Source of the DNA: Juglans regia
Lineage: Eukaryota; Streptophyta; Magnoliopsida; Fagales; Juglandaceae
DNA: 64,000 nucleotides
Assembly (NCBI RefSeq): GCF_001411555.2
Contig: NC_049901.1
Coordinates: forward strand, 42,586,302-42,650,301
Direction: 5' to 3'
In this document: one piece after another, positions 1 to 12,829 of the stretch
How positions within the stretch are numbered: position 1 is the first letter of the stretch
How the letters are laid out: every line of letters begins with the position of its first letter
The notes under the pieces: generated by a model
Database searches by the model: none
What the model was told of the DNA's origin: nothing
Seen by the model: the letters and a program-made list of their open reading frames with translations, nothing else
Made by a program: the position numbers and the translations under genes

Positions 1-1163
1 TAAAGGTAGCACAACAAAAGAATGCGGAAAAGAATCTTGACTGGAGGCCCCAGCTAGACCAGCATGCAGCGAACATTCCTCATACGCCATTGTCTTGATT
101 TTGAGTTTACTTTGAACGGACATAACATGGTGGAAGTACGGGCATTTCGTTTTGGTACGTGGAAACACGCTTACTTAGATAGGAAAATATTTTCCCAGAA
201 ATGATATGGGTTGAACGGACTATATTTTCTTCCTCAACTAGGAAAACGTGTCTTGCACGTTACACCATTACTTGTATGTATGTATATATATTATATGTTA
301 CATTATTACTTGTATGTATGTAGGTATATATATTATATCTATCGAAATAGGTCCATCGATCTTGTTATATATATATATGCGTGTATATATATATATATAT
401 ATAATTTGACCAAAATGTGTATATCCGCATCATGAAACAGTTATGGCATGACGGGTTAAAATAATTAAAGAGTAGTATTATTATGCCTCTTCAATTTGCC
501 TATTTAGTGTGTCTTTAGTGTAAATTATACTTATTTTTATGCTTTATTTTCTTAATATTTTTTAAACTTCATTAAATATTTTTAAAAAATAAAAAATTTT
601 AATACATTAATAGTCACTATTAAATGAAAAACTTTTCTTAAAAACGAATTAAAGGAATGAACGGTAAAATGAAAGTGCAAATAGAGGAGACCAAATATTT
701 AAATGCTATTTTGCGAGTGACGACAAAAGACAACTTTGACGATTCACTGATTTGAGACCAAATATTTTCCTTTCTTAGACGCATTCAATTAAAGTCTCAA
801 CATATATAAAATTATAGCCAAAAGTCGATCCACTCACTTAATTTTTTTTTTTTAAATAATGAAGTTTATTATTAAAAAAATAATTTTTTTTATATAAATT
901 TCGTATTTACTTCTTTTCTTTTAAAACAAAATGTAAAATTTATATATTTTAAAACTGTAAATTAATATAATTTTTCATTACATATATTATACACCTAATT
1001 TCAGATGAATATATATACATGGAAATACGAATTATCAATTAAGTATATATTTCAGGTTGCCCGATCGATTAATTACACCAACAACTAGAAAATGAACGAA
1101 CCATTTACTGAAAATTAATCATAATTAATTAACAAATTAAAGAGCTTTGATCATATGGGGAGG

Positions 1164-1164
<1 letters not shown>

Positions 1165-1207
<43 letters not shown>
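1165..1207. repeat. (TA)n microsatellite
   Basis: Uninterrupted run of TA dinucleotides within the flank of copy A. Confidence 0.95.
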
Positions 1208-1213
<6 letters not shown>

Positions 1214-1514
1214 AGTCCCGTCAACAAAAGTAGTCCTCGTTTCCGAGTTTGAAGTCTAGGCCATATTGGACTACAGCTTGCAACCAGGTTTTAAAATTTC
1301 AAAGCGGCGAAATACTTTGCACATACGTAATTGTCAACTTAACTATATACAGCACTATTTTATTTACATCAACGTAAAATATAATGTACTCCACCTATAG
1401 CGCATGACTAACTTCGATCCGTACGTTATGATCGAAAACATTTGATTAGATTAATATGGCAAATTATAAGCTTTTTTTCTCAACTTATAAACGATATATA
1501 TATATATATATATA

Positions 1515-1635
1515 ATTCTATATGTAGTTACTTTTACGTATTCTTTGCGTACTTCACTAATGTGATTGACTGCTTTGGACAATCACCTCAGTGGAGTGCG
1601 CAAAGAATACGCAAAAATAATTATATGTAGCAGAA
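1515..1635. repeat. Fold-back (hairpin) MITE-like sequence
   Basis: A perfect 13-bp inverted repeat (CGTATTCTTTGCG at 1537-1549, CGCAAAGAATACG at 1599-1611) encloses a second imperfect inverted pair: CTTCACTAATGTGATT against AATCACCTCAGTGGAG. Almost the whole 120 bp can fold on itself. It looks like a small fold-back element, but no target duplication is clear among the flanking TA repeats. Confidence 0.45.
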
Positions 1636-1699
1636 CTATTCGATATATATATATATATACACTAGTAATAGTTTAACGTTTTCCTAGTTGAGGAAGAAA

Positions 1700-2560
1700 A
1701 TATTGTGAAATAATTTCAAACAAATAAATAAAATGTGATTTGAGATAGTTTAATGTGGAGAAGCATAAAAACCTGATATATACAAGTATGCATTGATATT
1801 AGTGTTCATTACTGTTAAAGATGTGTTTCAGACCACCAATTGCATGGACAACCTGCAACAAATAAGATGGCGGCACTGGGTGACTGAGCTGGGTACTTCA
1901 ATGTGTAAGTTAGAGAGAAATGTTCTCAGTATATGTATATGAATGAATCTCAATGTGTTACCTGTAAGTGTTATTAATTTATAGGAGTATGAAAATGTTG
2001 ATAACGACTAACTCCAGAGTTTATCTTAGATAACTCTTGAATGAATCGGTAGGATAACTTTCCTGATTCATCGGAGATGTTATCTATTCTTAATATTATT
2101 CACCATGTGGTTAAAGATCCAATCTCTGGGCTTGCAGTGCTGATTCGACTCCTGGTGTCTCAAACTTGGGCCTTCCAACGCATGCGCTTATTTGCTCCAA
2201 AGCCTTAAATATCTTTTCTCGTTACCCGACTAATTTCTTTCTTGCCTACTCGTGAAAAATTCATCAATTTGTGCCTTCACTTTACCCCACTAAGGTGTGG
2301 GCTTTAGAAAATTCATCTTTTCGTTATGTTAAAAATGTGGCTCATGTCATCCATAACTATTCACGCGCTTTAATTTAATATTTTCTTTTATTCAAATAAA
2401 AAGCGAAGGTGTTGTAACCCTTTCTTTTTTCCAAGAATTCCTCATTATTGCACCTCTTTCCCACTCTGCTTACTTCATCTTCTTGCATCATTTCCTCTTC
2501 TTGCTTTATTCTAAAGTTTTAAATACTCATTACCTTTCACCATCTTGATCTTGTCTCTAT
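1700..2560. other. Intergenic, no gene seen
   Basis: Mixed AT-rich sequence between the end of the copy A flank and the gypsy-type pseudogene. I see no coding frame, structured RNA or terminal repeat I can support. The part from about 2100 to 2560 probably belongs to the same element as the following pseudogene. Confidence 0.4.
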
Positions 2561-2570
2561 TTCTTCAACA

Positions 2571-3028
2571 ATGGCTCAGCATGGCTCTTTTCGTGTTCCA
2601 AACCATGCCTCCGCCTAAGCTCCATTAAGGATTTCTCCTCATTATGTGTCCAAATCATCTGACGGTCAAACTTTACCTTTCTTTGAAGACTTCAAGTAGT
2701 GCTCCACACTCACCGCCCGAGACTTGGCAAAACTGAGGACTTCGTATCATATCTCCGACACCGTAGTACTCACTCTTCTAGTGGAGGGCGCTGTCGACGA
2801 GGAAGGCTTCTCAAGGAGGGTTGCTCTCCCTGTTTGTGCCCTAATGCATGGTTTGTGCCTTCCATTCATCCGCCCCATTTGCAATGTCCTTGATTTCCTT
2901 CGATTGGCCCCTGGCCAACTCCATTCACATGCTTGGCACATATTTTTGTATTCATACGTGGTGTTCCATATGATTCTGGAACCCATAAGGGATATGTACC
3001 CAAATCTGAATGCTTGCGAATTCCTGTA
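2571..3028 (+). pseudogene. Transposase_28-type (putative gypsy type transposon) pseudogene
   Basis: A frame starting at the ATG at 2571 runs to 3028 but carries in-frame stops at 2616-2618 (TAA) and 2697-2699 (TAG). The open part from 2724 encodes about 100 residues. It contains the pattern FIRPICNVLDFLRLAPGQLH followed by a Trp and aromatic-rich stretch, typical of the N-terminal 'putative gypsy type transposon' domain (Transposase_28) found in plant retroelement-derived proteins. A full domain is longer, and the frame ends soon after that block, so this is a truncated relic. No LTRs were identified around it. Confidence 0.65.
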
Positions 3029-3029
3029 A

Positions 3030-5540
3030 TTCTAATTTAATTGTGAAAGGGCTATCAGATAATATTTGTAGTTTTTATATTCGGTTGCAACGTTTGGCGG
3101 CATTCGAAAGCCGCCATTCGAATTCCAAATAGTGGCAAAAGAAATTTTTCCTAATTTATGGTGGTGGCTGGGGCTTTTGGTTCTCGATGGTTGGCCTTGT
3201 GCGTGCCTTGCGTTGGCTACTACTAGCGGCGGTGTGGCCGACAATGAGGCCTAGGTGGTGCGACTATGGTTGAGAAGATCGAAAAGGAGTGGGAGAAGTT
3301 TAGAGAGAGAGGGTCTGAGGCTGAGACTGAGGCCGAGAGGGAGGAGGGGTTGTCTCTAAAGAGACTCGACAATGAAGATAGGTGTTGTTCACTGCGGCTA
3401 GGTTGCAAGGAATTGTGCAGAGGGCTAATGGCAGGGGTGGCGCGGGGAAGGAAAAGAAAGAGAAGAGAGAGGGGAGGGGAATTAGGATTTGTGTGTGGAG
3501 TCTGAAATTATGGAATAGTATCACTCAGTCAAGGACAAAATGGTAAGAAAAATAAGGGCATAAATGTAAATGTGAATAAAATAGAAGGACAAAAATGGAA
3601 GCAAAAAGTGGTCGAAAATTTACTGTTCATGAAACTGAAGAACAAAAACGTAAAAACACTAATAAAACAAAAACAAACTAAGGGATAAAAATGGTAAACA
3701 AACAAAATAGTGTCAAAACTGTAAATATGTGAACAAAAGGTAATTGTTGTGCTAAAAATAAATCTGCAAGTGCACATAATCGTAACAAGTAATAAAGTGT
3801 TTTAAAGAAAAAGGATATAGAACCCACAGTGAATAATTATGCTATTGAGTATTGAAATTAACTAAATTAATTACTATTTGAAAAACTGAAATTTGAAGAA
3901 TGAATTATCTAAATTAAACTGAAGACAAAAGCATTAAAATTAATATTTTTAAAGATAATAAGAATAGATTTAGAGCATTTGATTTCTCACCTAATAAATC
4001 CCATACAATGTATTCTTCCTTGTCATAGAATTCCAACTATCCCTAGTTGATGATAAAAATCGCTTAACTATTCAATATTTTCTCTCGAACAATACCAAAA
4101 ATATCTCCAACTAATAACTCCATATCTATATGTGAATTTAACTAATTGAAAACTCATTAAGTTCTTTGAATTTTTCTTGAAAATCACACTAATTGCGATA
4201 AAGTATCTCTACTTTCGCTCAACTAATGGTGCTTAATCCTAGAGCTTTAATCACAACTCACCTCTCAGTCTGACTGTGAGTCAATAGATTAAACACTAGT
4301 TAGCTAGAAAATTACAAGCATTAAGAATAAGGAATAAACACTCAATCATGGAAATATTGAAAATAAAATAATTTAGAATATAAATTGTGTGTTCACTGTT
4401 AGGCTATATCAAAACTCTAAAAAATAAAATTAATTCATAATGAAATTAAAAAGAAGAACAATAAAATTTGTGTTCTTTGTTGGAGTCTGCTGATGAAGCA
4501 TGCAACTCTCACCTCTGCTCTCCAAATCTGCCTTCTTGAAAGAAACATAAAATAATAAACTCTGGAATATTTTTACTTTAAAACTCAGACTCTAAAAACT
4601 CAAAGACTCCCTATTCATCCCACAAGACAAAATTAAATAGATGTCAAAACTCAAATTTGGAAACAAGATAAATGCGGCTACAATCTAGCTTGAAAATTTG
4701 AAAAATAGTTTCTAAAAGTAAATGTTAACATAAAAGGAAAAATCCCAAGAATAACGGGATTATCTAAAATGAAATATTTAGTGATATGTGGCTTGAATTG
4801 CGGAGTTCGAGAGGATTTGGTCTCCAACAAATTGATTGTGGAACTCGGATTTGGTGGTCAGGAAAAGATTGATCCCGGTCGGGAGGAATTATCCCACCGA
4901 GTAGATGCTGTGTGTACTGAATATAACTGGTCTTCTCGCTTACCTAGTGGAAAGACTCCTGATCAGAATGATAGATCCCCCTTGCCAACCTACCGAGCAG
5001 TAAAGCTGCTCGCCTTTTGTCTCGTGATGGACTTCAAGATGTGATTTAGGTTGGTCGTTTAAGTTGGTTGTTTAGACTAGTCGCCCAATCTAACCGCCTA
5101 GAGCCTTGTCGTCAAGTCTTCGCGCTTTCTGGTCGCGAGTCTCCTCGCCTACCAAGAGGTAAGTCTTCTCGCCTTTGAGTGAGAGAAATCTCTTTGCTGC
5201 CCACAAGACAAGGCTCCTCGCCCAAACCTCATCAACTCTCTTCAGATCTCGCTGCCTCTCATCGGTCTGGATCCGTAATCTCTTCTTTTGTACCAAAATG
5301 TTCTCATTTGCACTAAATCTTTTCATTCCTTCAAATCTAAGAAACATATAGAAATAAAATAAAATCAATAGTATTGAAGGAAAAATGACATTTTTTTATA
5401 AATAAAAGAGTGATAAAAATCACATAAAAATAACACTTATAAATAACAAAATCAAGGGACAAAAAGGGGAAAGAACTAAAATAGAAGGGTAAAATTGTAA
5501 CAAAAATGTGGTAAAAAATTCACTGTAAATTGTTGGATAG
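3030..5540. other. Gene-free region with probable LTR-element debris
   Basis: No supported coding frame. Two similar A-rich motifs (around 3532-3630 and 5450-5535, both with 'ggacaaaaa...aaaattcactgt'-like text) bracket the stretch and may be fragments of one repeated element. The text near 3755-3800 (a potential 'aagtgcacataatcgtaacaagtaataaag' type block) resembles sequences common in plant gypsy LTRs. This is a weak impression only. Confidence 0.3.
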
Positions 5541-5544
5541 CCTC

Positions 5545-8285
5545 TTTGTGTAGCTCACCATGCTAGAATGCTGTTTTAACATCAAGTTGTTGTAGCTCTA
5601 AGTCATACAATGCCACCATAGCAAGTAACACTCTGATTCAACTGTATTTCATAACTGGAAAAAAAATTTCATTAAAGTTCACACCTTCTCTCTAACTGTA
5701 GCCCTTTGTAACTAAGCGTGCCTTGTACCTTACATTTATAACACCCTGGATTCCTTCTTTTCTATTGTAAACCTATTTGCATCCAACAATCTTAATCTTC
5801 TTCGGCAACTTAACAAAATCCTAGGTTTAGTACTTGTGAAGAGACTCAATCTTTTCAGTCATCATTGTGCACAATTAAGCAGACTCCTTACTCTTGATAG
5901 CTTCTGAATAATTGGAAAGCTCTTGGCCATCAATGTTTTGTGCCGTAAAATATGCATACATCACCATGTATGCATGAACATATCTCTAAGGTGGCCTGAT
6001 CTACCTACTTTGTTTACATATAGTTATACTGTAGTCTTGCTCACCCTGTGCGCCATTATCAGAATTAGAATCATGTTTACCAACAATAGCATGATCTTGG
6101 GTGCCGCCTGGCACCACTTGTGAAGCCTCAACCTGTAACTCCACTTTCTTGCCATTACCATACTATTTACCTATAGACACAGTAAAATACTTTCTTGGAG
6201 TAAGCATGGATTGTTCATCAAATACAACATCCCTACTAATTACAAACTTGGGTGATTTAGGATCAGTACACTATAACCTGAATCCTTCCAATGAATATGC
6301 CGACCTTCTTTGTCCTTGGTTCAAGTTTCCCATCATTAACATGAAAATATGCAGGATAACAAAAAATTTTCAAATTTGAATAATTAGCAGGAGTACAAGA
6401 CATACCTCATTTTGAGTTTTTAAACCAATAGCTATGGCTTGAGAGCGGTTAATCAAATACCAAATGACAAGCTATGTTGACTGCTTCAACCCATAAATCT
6501 TTAGCTGTGAAGTGTGTCTAACTATGCAATGTCTGACAATACTTTCATCTTTTCAAAAGTTTTCAAACTCACATCTGTAAAATTTCATACCATTGTCAGT
6601 TCGTAGTCGCTTTACCTTCTTGCCTGTTTGATTTTCAATCAAATTCTTCTATTGTTTAAGTTAGCAAATATATCGCTATTTTATTTCAGAAAATAAACCC
6701 AAACATTGTTTGAGTAATTATCAATAAAAGTGAGCAAATACTGAGTTCCACCTTTCAATGGAACAAAAGATGGACCTTAAAGATCAGAATGAATATAGTC
6801 CACAGTACTTTTAGTTTTGTAAACCCATGTAGTAAACTGAACCCTGCACTGTTTATCAAACACATAATATTTACAAAATTCAAGTTTCCCTATCTTCTAA
6901 TCACACAACAAACCCCGCTTACTCAGATAGTCATCCCATTCTCACTCATATGACCCAAACACATGTGCCACAAACGGGTAATGTTAGAGTCTGGATCATC
7001 TGAAATAGACACTAACATAAAGAAAATAAAGATCATCTGTATACTTATCACTATACTGCCCTGAAGAAAATAAAGTTCATCTGTCCTATCTCCTTTCATT
7101 TCAATCATGCAGCCCTTACTAACATTAATAGTTTCACCTTCACTGGTGTACCAGAAACCGCAAAAAAATAAGATTTTTCTTCAAATCTGGGACTTGTCGG
7201 ACGTTAGACAATGTCTTGACAATCCTATAAAAAATCTTAGTCCTAACTAAATCAATGCCAACAATTTTACAAGCCATGTCATTCCCCATCAAAACAGAAC
7301 CATTGTTGACTCGCTCATAGGTAGTGAATCAGTCCCTCTTGGGACACATGAAAAGTACAAGTTGAGTCCATAACCTACTTGTCACCAAAGCGACTATTAG
7401 AGCCGCTAATTGCTAAGACAAAATCTGAACCATTAGACTTTTCATCAACAATGCTAATGACATTAGAGGAACTCATGCCTTCCTTTTTGTTTTTCAGTTT
7501 TGGACACTCATTCTAGTAATGACCAAACTTATGATAGTAATGATATTTAATATTTTTCTTGTTAAATTTTGACTGTGAATTGCCCCTGGATTTACTACTG
7601 TTCTTCTCTAAACTCCTTTCATTAGATCTACCTCTGCTAGAGGAACCCTTAACAAACAAACTACTGGCTTGATTATCTACCCCCTTCAAATTCAATTCAG
7701 TTTTCAATTCCTTAGAATTCAAAGTAGATTTCACATTTGTCAAGAAAATAATATCTCTACCAAACAACATTGAATTCACAAAGTTATCAAACGACTTAGG
7801 AAACGAATACAAAATAATTCAGGCTTGATCTTCTTCAAGCTTAATGTCCATATTCCTTAAATCCGTAATAATTTTATTAAATTCATCTAAGTGTTTAGAG
7901 ATAGGAGTACATTCCTTTATTTTGAGCGTGTATAACTGTTGCTTCAGATACAAACGGTTTGTGAGCGATCTCTTTATATACAGGTCCTCAAGTTTAGTCC
8001 AAAGACCAGCAACGGTCTCCTAATCAGCAACCTCCCTAAAAAATCCATCTGATAATGACAACAGAATAGCACTGTGTGCTTTCTCTTCTTCTTCTCATGA
8101 CGATGCAGAAGAATTATCATACACATTCTCATCCAATACCTTTGACAAACCTTGTTGTCGCAGCAAAGCCTTCGTCTTGATGTGCCATAAACTGGAACTA
8201 TTCTAACTGTTGAATTTTTCCACTTCAAACTTTGCCGTAGCCATCCTTCAAGATCTCACACAGAGCCTTGGCTCTGATACCAGTT
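5545..8285 (-). pseudogene. Truncated Ty1/copia gag-pol (gag, integrase, start of RT)
   Basis: Reading the minus strand from right to left gives copia domains in order, all broken by stops. A gag segment ends in a degenerate zinc knuckle (KYHYYHKFGHY, near 7520). A GAG-pre-integrase piece has LWHMCLGHMSENGMT (near 6930). The integrase core has GPSFVPLKGGTQYLLTFIDN (near 6720-6820). A post-integrase piece contains HVNDGKLEPRTKK (near 6320). The start of reverse transcriptase follows, with LELQQLDVKTAF then a stop (near 5580). The element ends abruptly at about 5540 inside RT, so its 3' half and 3' LTR are missing. Its 5' LTR is at 8287-8992 and a tRNA-iMet-type primer site (TGGTATCAGAGCC) lies at about 8271-8283. 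Confidence 0.8.
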
Positions 8286-8286
8286 T

Positions 8287-8534
8287 GTTGAGATTAACAG
8301 GCTAACAACTGCTAATTTGAAATATAATAGTGGAAGCAAACAAAAGAAAAATCAACAATCACAACAGAACATCAAGACTTAAGTGGTTCGGCTCAATGTG
8401 AGTCTACGTCCACTAATGGGGTTGGTCTCAATGAATTCACTATCAACAAAAGTGGAGTACTAGAGATCAATCACAAAATTCTTAATCCCAAGACCCCAAT
8501 ACACCGAATAGAATCTTCGAATAGTAACAAAAGG

Positions 8535-8590
<56 letters not shown>

Positions 8591-8992
8591 GCATTCAGCT
8601 GCTCAGGAGGTAAAAAATCGTAATATACAATGTGAACAACATGTATTTACACTAAAACGTCTCGGAGCACTAGAATATGAACATTCGCTTGAGCAAACAT
8701 TAGGGCTAGTGCTAGCTTGTGCTGAGTGTTGAGCGAACTCTCGTATTGGAATCCTGCTCAAGTTGAGTGCTGAGTGGGTGTCGAGTGAATTCTCTGGTTG
8801 GCATCCCGCTTGAGCAGACTGTTGAGCGGGCATCATGCAAACTCACAGGTTGTGTCCAGCTCGAGCTAACTGTCGAGCAAGTGATGAGCGAACTCATGAC
8901 TATCTGATGCTTCACTAGAGCGGCAAAGACACCACTCGAGCAAACAATCTGTAGCTGTACTTTTTCAAAAGAAATCAAACCACCTCTCAACA
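8287..8992 (-). repeat. 5' LTR of the truncated copia element
   Basis: The segment begins TGTTGAG and ends CTCAACA, a perfect terminal inverted repeat of LTR type. It directly adjoins the primer-binding site on its left. It holds a long (CT)n tract and, at 8660-8960, loosely repeated units of about 60 bp built on 'gagcgaactc' and 'gctcgag' words. No partner LTR is in the window. Copy B of the large duplication starts at the very next base. Confidence 0.75.
8538..8588. repeat. (CT)n microsatellite
   Basis: About 50 bp of uninterrupted CT dinucleotides inside the copia LTR. Confidence 0.95.
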
Positions 8993-10062
8993 AAGTCTAT
9001 GGACTATGGCCAACAATTTTGGCCTTGTAAGTGCTCATCATCTTTTTCTATGCAGTAAATGGTACGTACATTTTTCACTTAGTCGTGAAAATGAAAGGAA
9101 CCTGCCGTCCATTAATTCATATAATTTACATATATATTGATCATCTGTCATGTATAACTATATATATTTGAGAGGATTATAAAATATGGACATTACACTT
9201 ATATTTTACACATCAATTAATTACAGAGAATAGTGAAAGAATTCTATGAAGATTTCTTCTTCATGCATGGGCCATCTAAAACTTTGTTTAGAAGCTAGCC
9301 CCAATTAACTTGTTGCACAAACCAAAATTTTAGATGAACTCCATGACTATGAAGATTAAATGGGGCATATTAATTACCTTTCATTTTGTGCAAGTTACAA
9401 TATAATTTATGTAAGCCCCAACGATCGAGACAGTCATTATCTATGCTATGATTATGATTTTCTATTGGTGGTTTGTTTGAGACTTTAAAACTTTGACATA
9501 AATAAGATGCAACGAATTTAATTAGCTAATTCAAAATTACTGTTTACTAATAATATTTTTTAAAATCAAATTCTAGTCTCGCCCGTTTGTGTATTTTCAA
9601 TATTGTGACTTCTTTTTTTCGTTTTTCTTGTTTTAATGTGGACTGAAACAATTGAAAAGCATACCCCAACATGCAGTAATAATATTATTACGTCAAGAAT
9701 TCAAGAATGTCATCAAAATGGAAAATGCTAAACTTTCTAGGAAAATCTTATAGACTTTATGTGATTGGTAACCCATCATGACTAATGTAATTATTAAAAT
9801 TGGTTTGACTTAGTTTTTCAATTTAAATTAATATGGGTATGTTAAATACGGAAATACATTTAAGTCTATATACGGAAATAAATTATATAAAAAAAAATAT
9901 AGGTAGTAAAACTTGTACGTAGTACATGAACTAGTGTTACCCAATCAAAATCTATTATATTGTGAAGCAAACACCTTGCAAGGGCATAAGTGAGGCCTGA
10001 ATTATATCTTTGTTTTGGTTTTTCATAGTTTTTTGGTTGAATATATTATCATAAAATGAAAA

Positions 10063-10258
10063 CCATAACTAAGGCGTCGTTTGATTACACAAATCATCTC
10101 ATCTCATTTAATCATTACAACTTTTTCAAACTAATCCCACATAAAATATAATAAATAATTCAACTTTTTTAAATATCAAAATAAAAATAATATTAAAAAT
10201 TTATATTTTAATAATATTTTATTCATGTCATCTCATCTGAGTAACCAAACGAGGCCTA
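10063..10258. mobile_element. Short MITE, shared with copy C
   Basis: An AT-rich about 195-bp block whose ends are imperfect inverted repeats (left CGTCGTTTGATTACACAAAT, right complement of GAGTAACCAAACGAGGCC). The same block sits at the corresponding place in copy C (about 55407-55595), so it was present before the duplication. Confidence 0.5.
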
Positions 10259-10315
10259 AGTCGTTTTAGTTTTCTTACCCTCCTTTCAAGTAGATGAGAA
10301 AAAGACAGACACAAA

Positions 10316-11912
10316 TAGGGCTCAACAAAAATTCGAAAATTCGATTCCGCCTCTGACTTCGCACTGACTCTGCTTCGACTCTGACTTATCAGAGTTGGAT
10401 TCGGAGTTTTTTTAATCAAAAAATTCAGAGTCGGAGGTGACGATGTACTGACTCAAACTCAACCTCCGATATTGTACATATTTTATAAAATATATGTAGC
10501 TTTTACATATGAATCTTATATATTTTATATAACTTTAACTTATATAGTTAATTAAATTCAATAATATACTAGTATGAGCAAATCTTTATAAATATATGCT
10601 TATACTATAATATAAATAGATTAAATTCGCTAATAAGAGTTTAGTATATGTAAATACCATATTATTAACTATTACTACCATATAACACTAACGTATAATA
10701 ACAACTAATACTAATGCATTTATAATACAAGAAAGTTGGTCTAAACCGGCGAGTTTTTAGTCGCTACAATAAAATTCGCTGGGAAAAGTATTCTTTAGCG
10801 GCGAGATCAAAATCGCCGGTTGTTTTTAAATGAAATACCACCAATCGTACACTGGGTCCATTGATCATGTTTATTGCAACGAGTTTATGGTCTTTGGAGC
10901 GATTAAAAACAGTATAGCGATGATATGTAGATCGCTGCTATATCGCTTGTATTAATACCGATGATATATAAATCTCTGGTAAGTCATAATTGACAGCGAT
11001 CTAAACTTGCCCATTTTTTTAATTTTCCCATCGAAGTTTTTGTCGCTGTGAATATTATAATCCCGGCGAGTTAACAATCGCTGGTAATTAATTTTAAAGA
11101 TGAAAGTGCAATTCATAGCGATTTTGTAATCGCCGCAATTATAATATTCACAGCGATTTTATGATCGTTGCTAATGAGTATTCGTCAATTGTAACGATAA
11201 AAGTTTGCTGGGAATCATATTTCGTAGCGAAATTTTATTGCCGTAACAGTTATTTCAGAACCATTAATTGTATTACGGGGATTTTTAAAAACCACTGCTA
11301 AAATCAAGTGCCAGCGATTTTTAATGTTTCCGCGACAGAACAGCAATTAACACACCAGTCGTATCTTGAAATTCCAGCGATTACAGGCGCTTTTAGCGGT
11401 GCGTTAATTTCGCCGGTATAAAAAAAAATTTTGCCTGCTATTTTTGACTTTCGTTGGAGTAGATCTAAAGTGGGGCTTTAATACCAACGAACGTCTAGCG
11501 ATTTATAAATCGCTGCTAAAGATTGTAGGCGGCGATTTTGTGGCATTTCCCACTGAATCATTTTCGCTGGGAATGGTCTTTGCCCTTGTAGTGTGAGTAT
11601 AAACACAAATATATAAATTTATAATAACATGTAATACTAATGTATAAGCTTTATTAACATATAATAATATATAATATTAATTTATAATAACAATAATTTG
11701 TACAATGATTTGTTTTTTTAATTTTGGTTATGTTTTAATAAAATTGAAATTGAAAAAATATTTTTTTTTGAAAAAACTGAAATTTAAAAGTCTAAATCTG
11801 ATTAGTGAGAGCTCAATATTAACAAATTAAAATTAAAATAAGTTAAGAAAAAAATTCCAATAAAAAAAAATCAAATTCGACTCTGCTTCGATATTATCTG
11901 TGCCGAGCTCTA
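10316..11912. mobile_element. Non-autonomous hAT element
   Basis: The ends are TAGGGCTC (left) and, read inward from the right, TAGAGCTC. The flanks carry a perfect 8-bp target duplication, GACACAAA (10308-10315 and 11913-11920). Copy C lacks the insertion at this place, which gives an empty site. Next to each end lie 'tccgactctgact'-type repeats. There is no transposase frame; the interior holds a nested CACTA-type element. Confidence 0.8.
10723..11593. mobile_element. Non-autonomous CACTA-type element nested in the hAT
   Basis: The right end reads ...CCCTTGTAGTG, the inverse of CACTACAAGGG. The left end is a mutated match, TAATACAAGAAAG. The interior is filled with short repeats in both orientations built on GCGATTTTTAATCGC and 'cgctgg', the clustered subterminal repeat layout expected of En/Spm elements. 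No coding capacity is seen. I could not recognise a clean 3-bp target duplication. Confidence 0.6.
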
Positions 11913-12137
11913 GACACAAAAATAAATTGAGGTAAGAGTGTCTGTTCTGGAGTCGGGTCAACAAACTTTCGAAGTCAAAGAGTGTCTGACGGTTTTTTTG
12001 AAAGGAACGATTCAAACTAGAGAACTGCACCAAAAACTTGTGATCTTCTATTTTTCGGTCCTTTTGTCGTTTGTTTCTTTAATTGAATCAATTAATTTGT
12101 CCGCACGTGATTCATGACCAAATAATATGGACCAGCA

Positions 12138-12829
12138 TAGGGCTGCAAATGGTCCGATCCGGTTCGGTCTAGTCAGGCGGTCTATTATTTTTTTGAATTA
12201 GACTAGACCGAATATCTAAAGGGACCAGACTGGACCGATAGCTATCCAATCGGTCCGGTCTAATTTTTTTTTATTTTTTTAAATAATTAATAAAAAAATA
12301 TTTATTTAAAATATTAAATTAATTTAAGTGACTTATTAATGTGGATTATATAACAAACTCAATAAAAAAAATATTTTATATGGTCAATGATAATAAATTA
12401 GATGAAAATTAGATTATTAATTTATATAACTACTATATAATTAACTAATTGATATTATATATTAGTTAATTTATAGAATATTAACAAGTGTTCATAACAT
12501 ATTTAAAATTTTATATTGTTAATAGTGATAGGTTAGATGAAGATATATATCAAATATTGTTAATTTATAGAATATTAACAAGTATTAATAATATATTTAA
12601 AAATTTATATTGTTAATTGTACAATTATTATATATAAAATATATAAAAAAAAATATATATTTTTTTTATATTTCATTCGGTCCGGTCCGGTCCTGTCCGG
12701 AAAAACCCTGGACCGTGGACCGGACCGAAACTTTTTGGTTCTCTAAAATATGGACTGGACCGGTTTAAGTCTCGGTTCGGACCGAAACGGTCAGTTCGTT
12801 CGGTTCGATTGAACCGTTTATCATCCCAA
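12138..12829. mobile_element. hAT-like MITE
   Basis: The ends TAGGGCTGCAAATGG and, inward from the right, TTGGGATGATAAACGG are imperfect inverted repeats of hAT type. Both subterminal regions are rich in 'ggtccggt' and 'accggacc' words. The interior is very AT-rich with no frame. A target duplication was not found, so the exact borders are approximate. Confidence 0.5.

Larger units (their letters stand above)
1..1700. repeat. Flank of segmental-duplication copy A
   Basis: The first about 1.4 kb is a direct repeat of 60092 to about 61700 and, over its first 90 bases, of 22012-22095. In copy C this sequence lies immediately upstream of the repeat-peptide gene at 57510-59123. The window therefore appears to begin just upstream of another copy of that gene. 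Positions 350-1440 also match, in reverse orientation, 38090-39110 plus 44118-44220 (copy D). I see no credible gene here; the short open frames are TA-rich low-complexity sequence. Confidence 0.75.

Noticed and set aside
3223..3777. Ser/Phe-rich and Glu/Arg-rich frames around 3.2-3.8 kb
   Set aside because: Low-complexity purine/pyrimidine-biased sequence read on both strands, with no domain.
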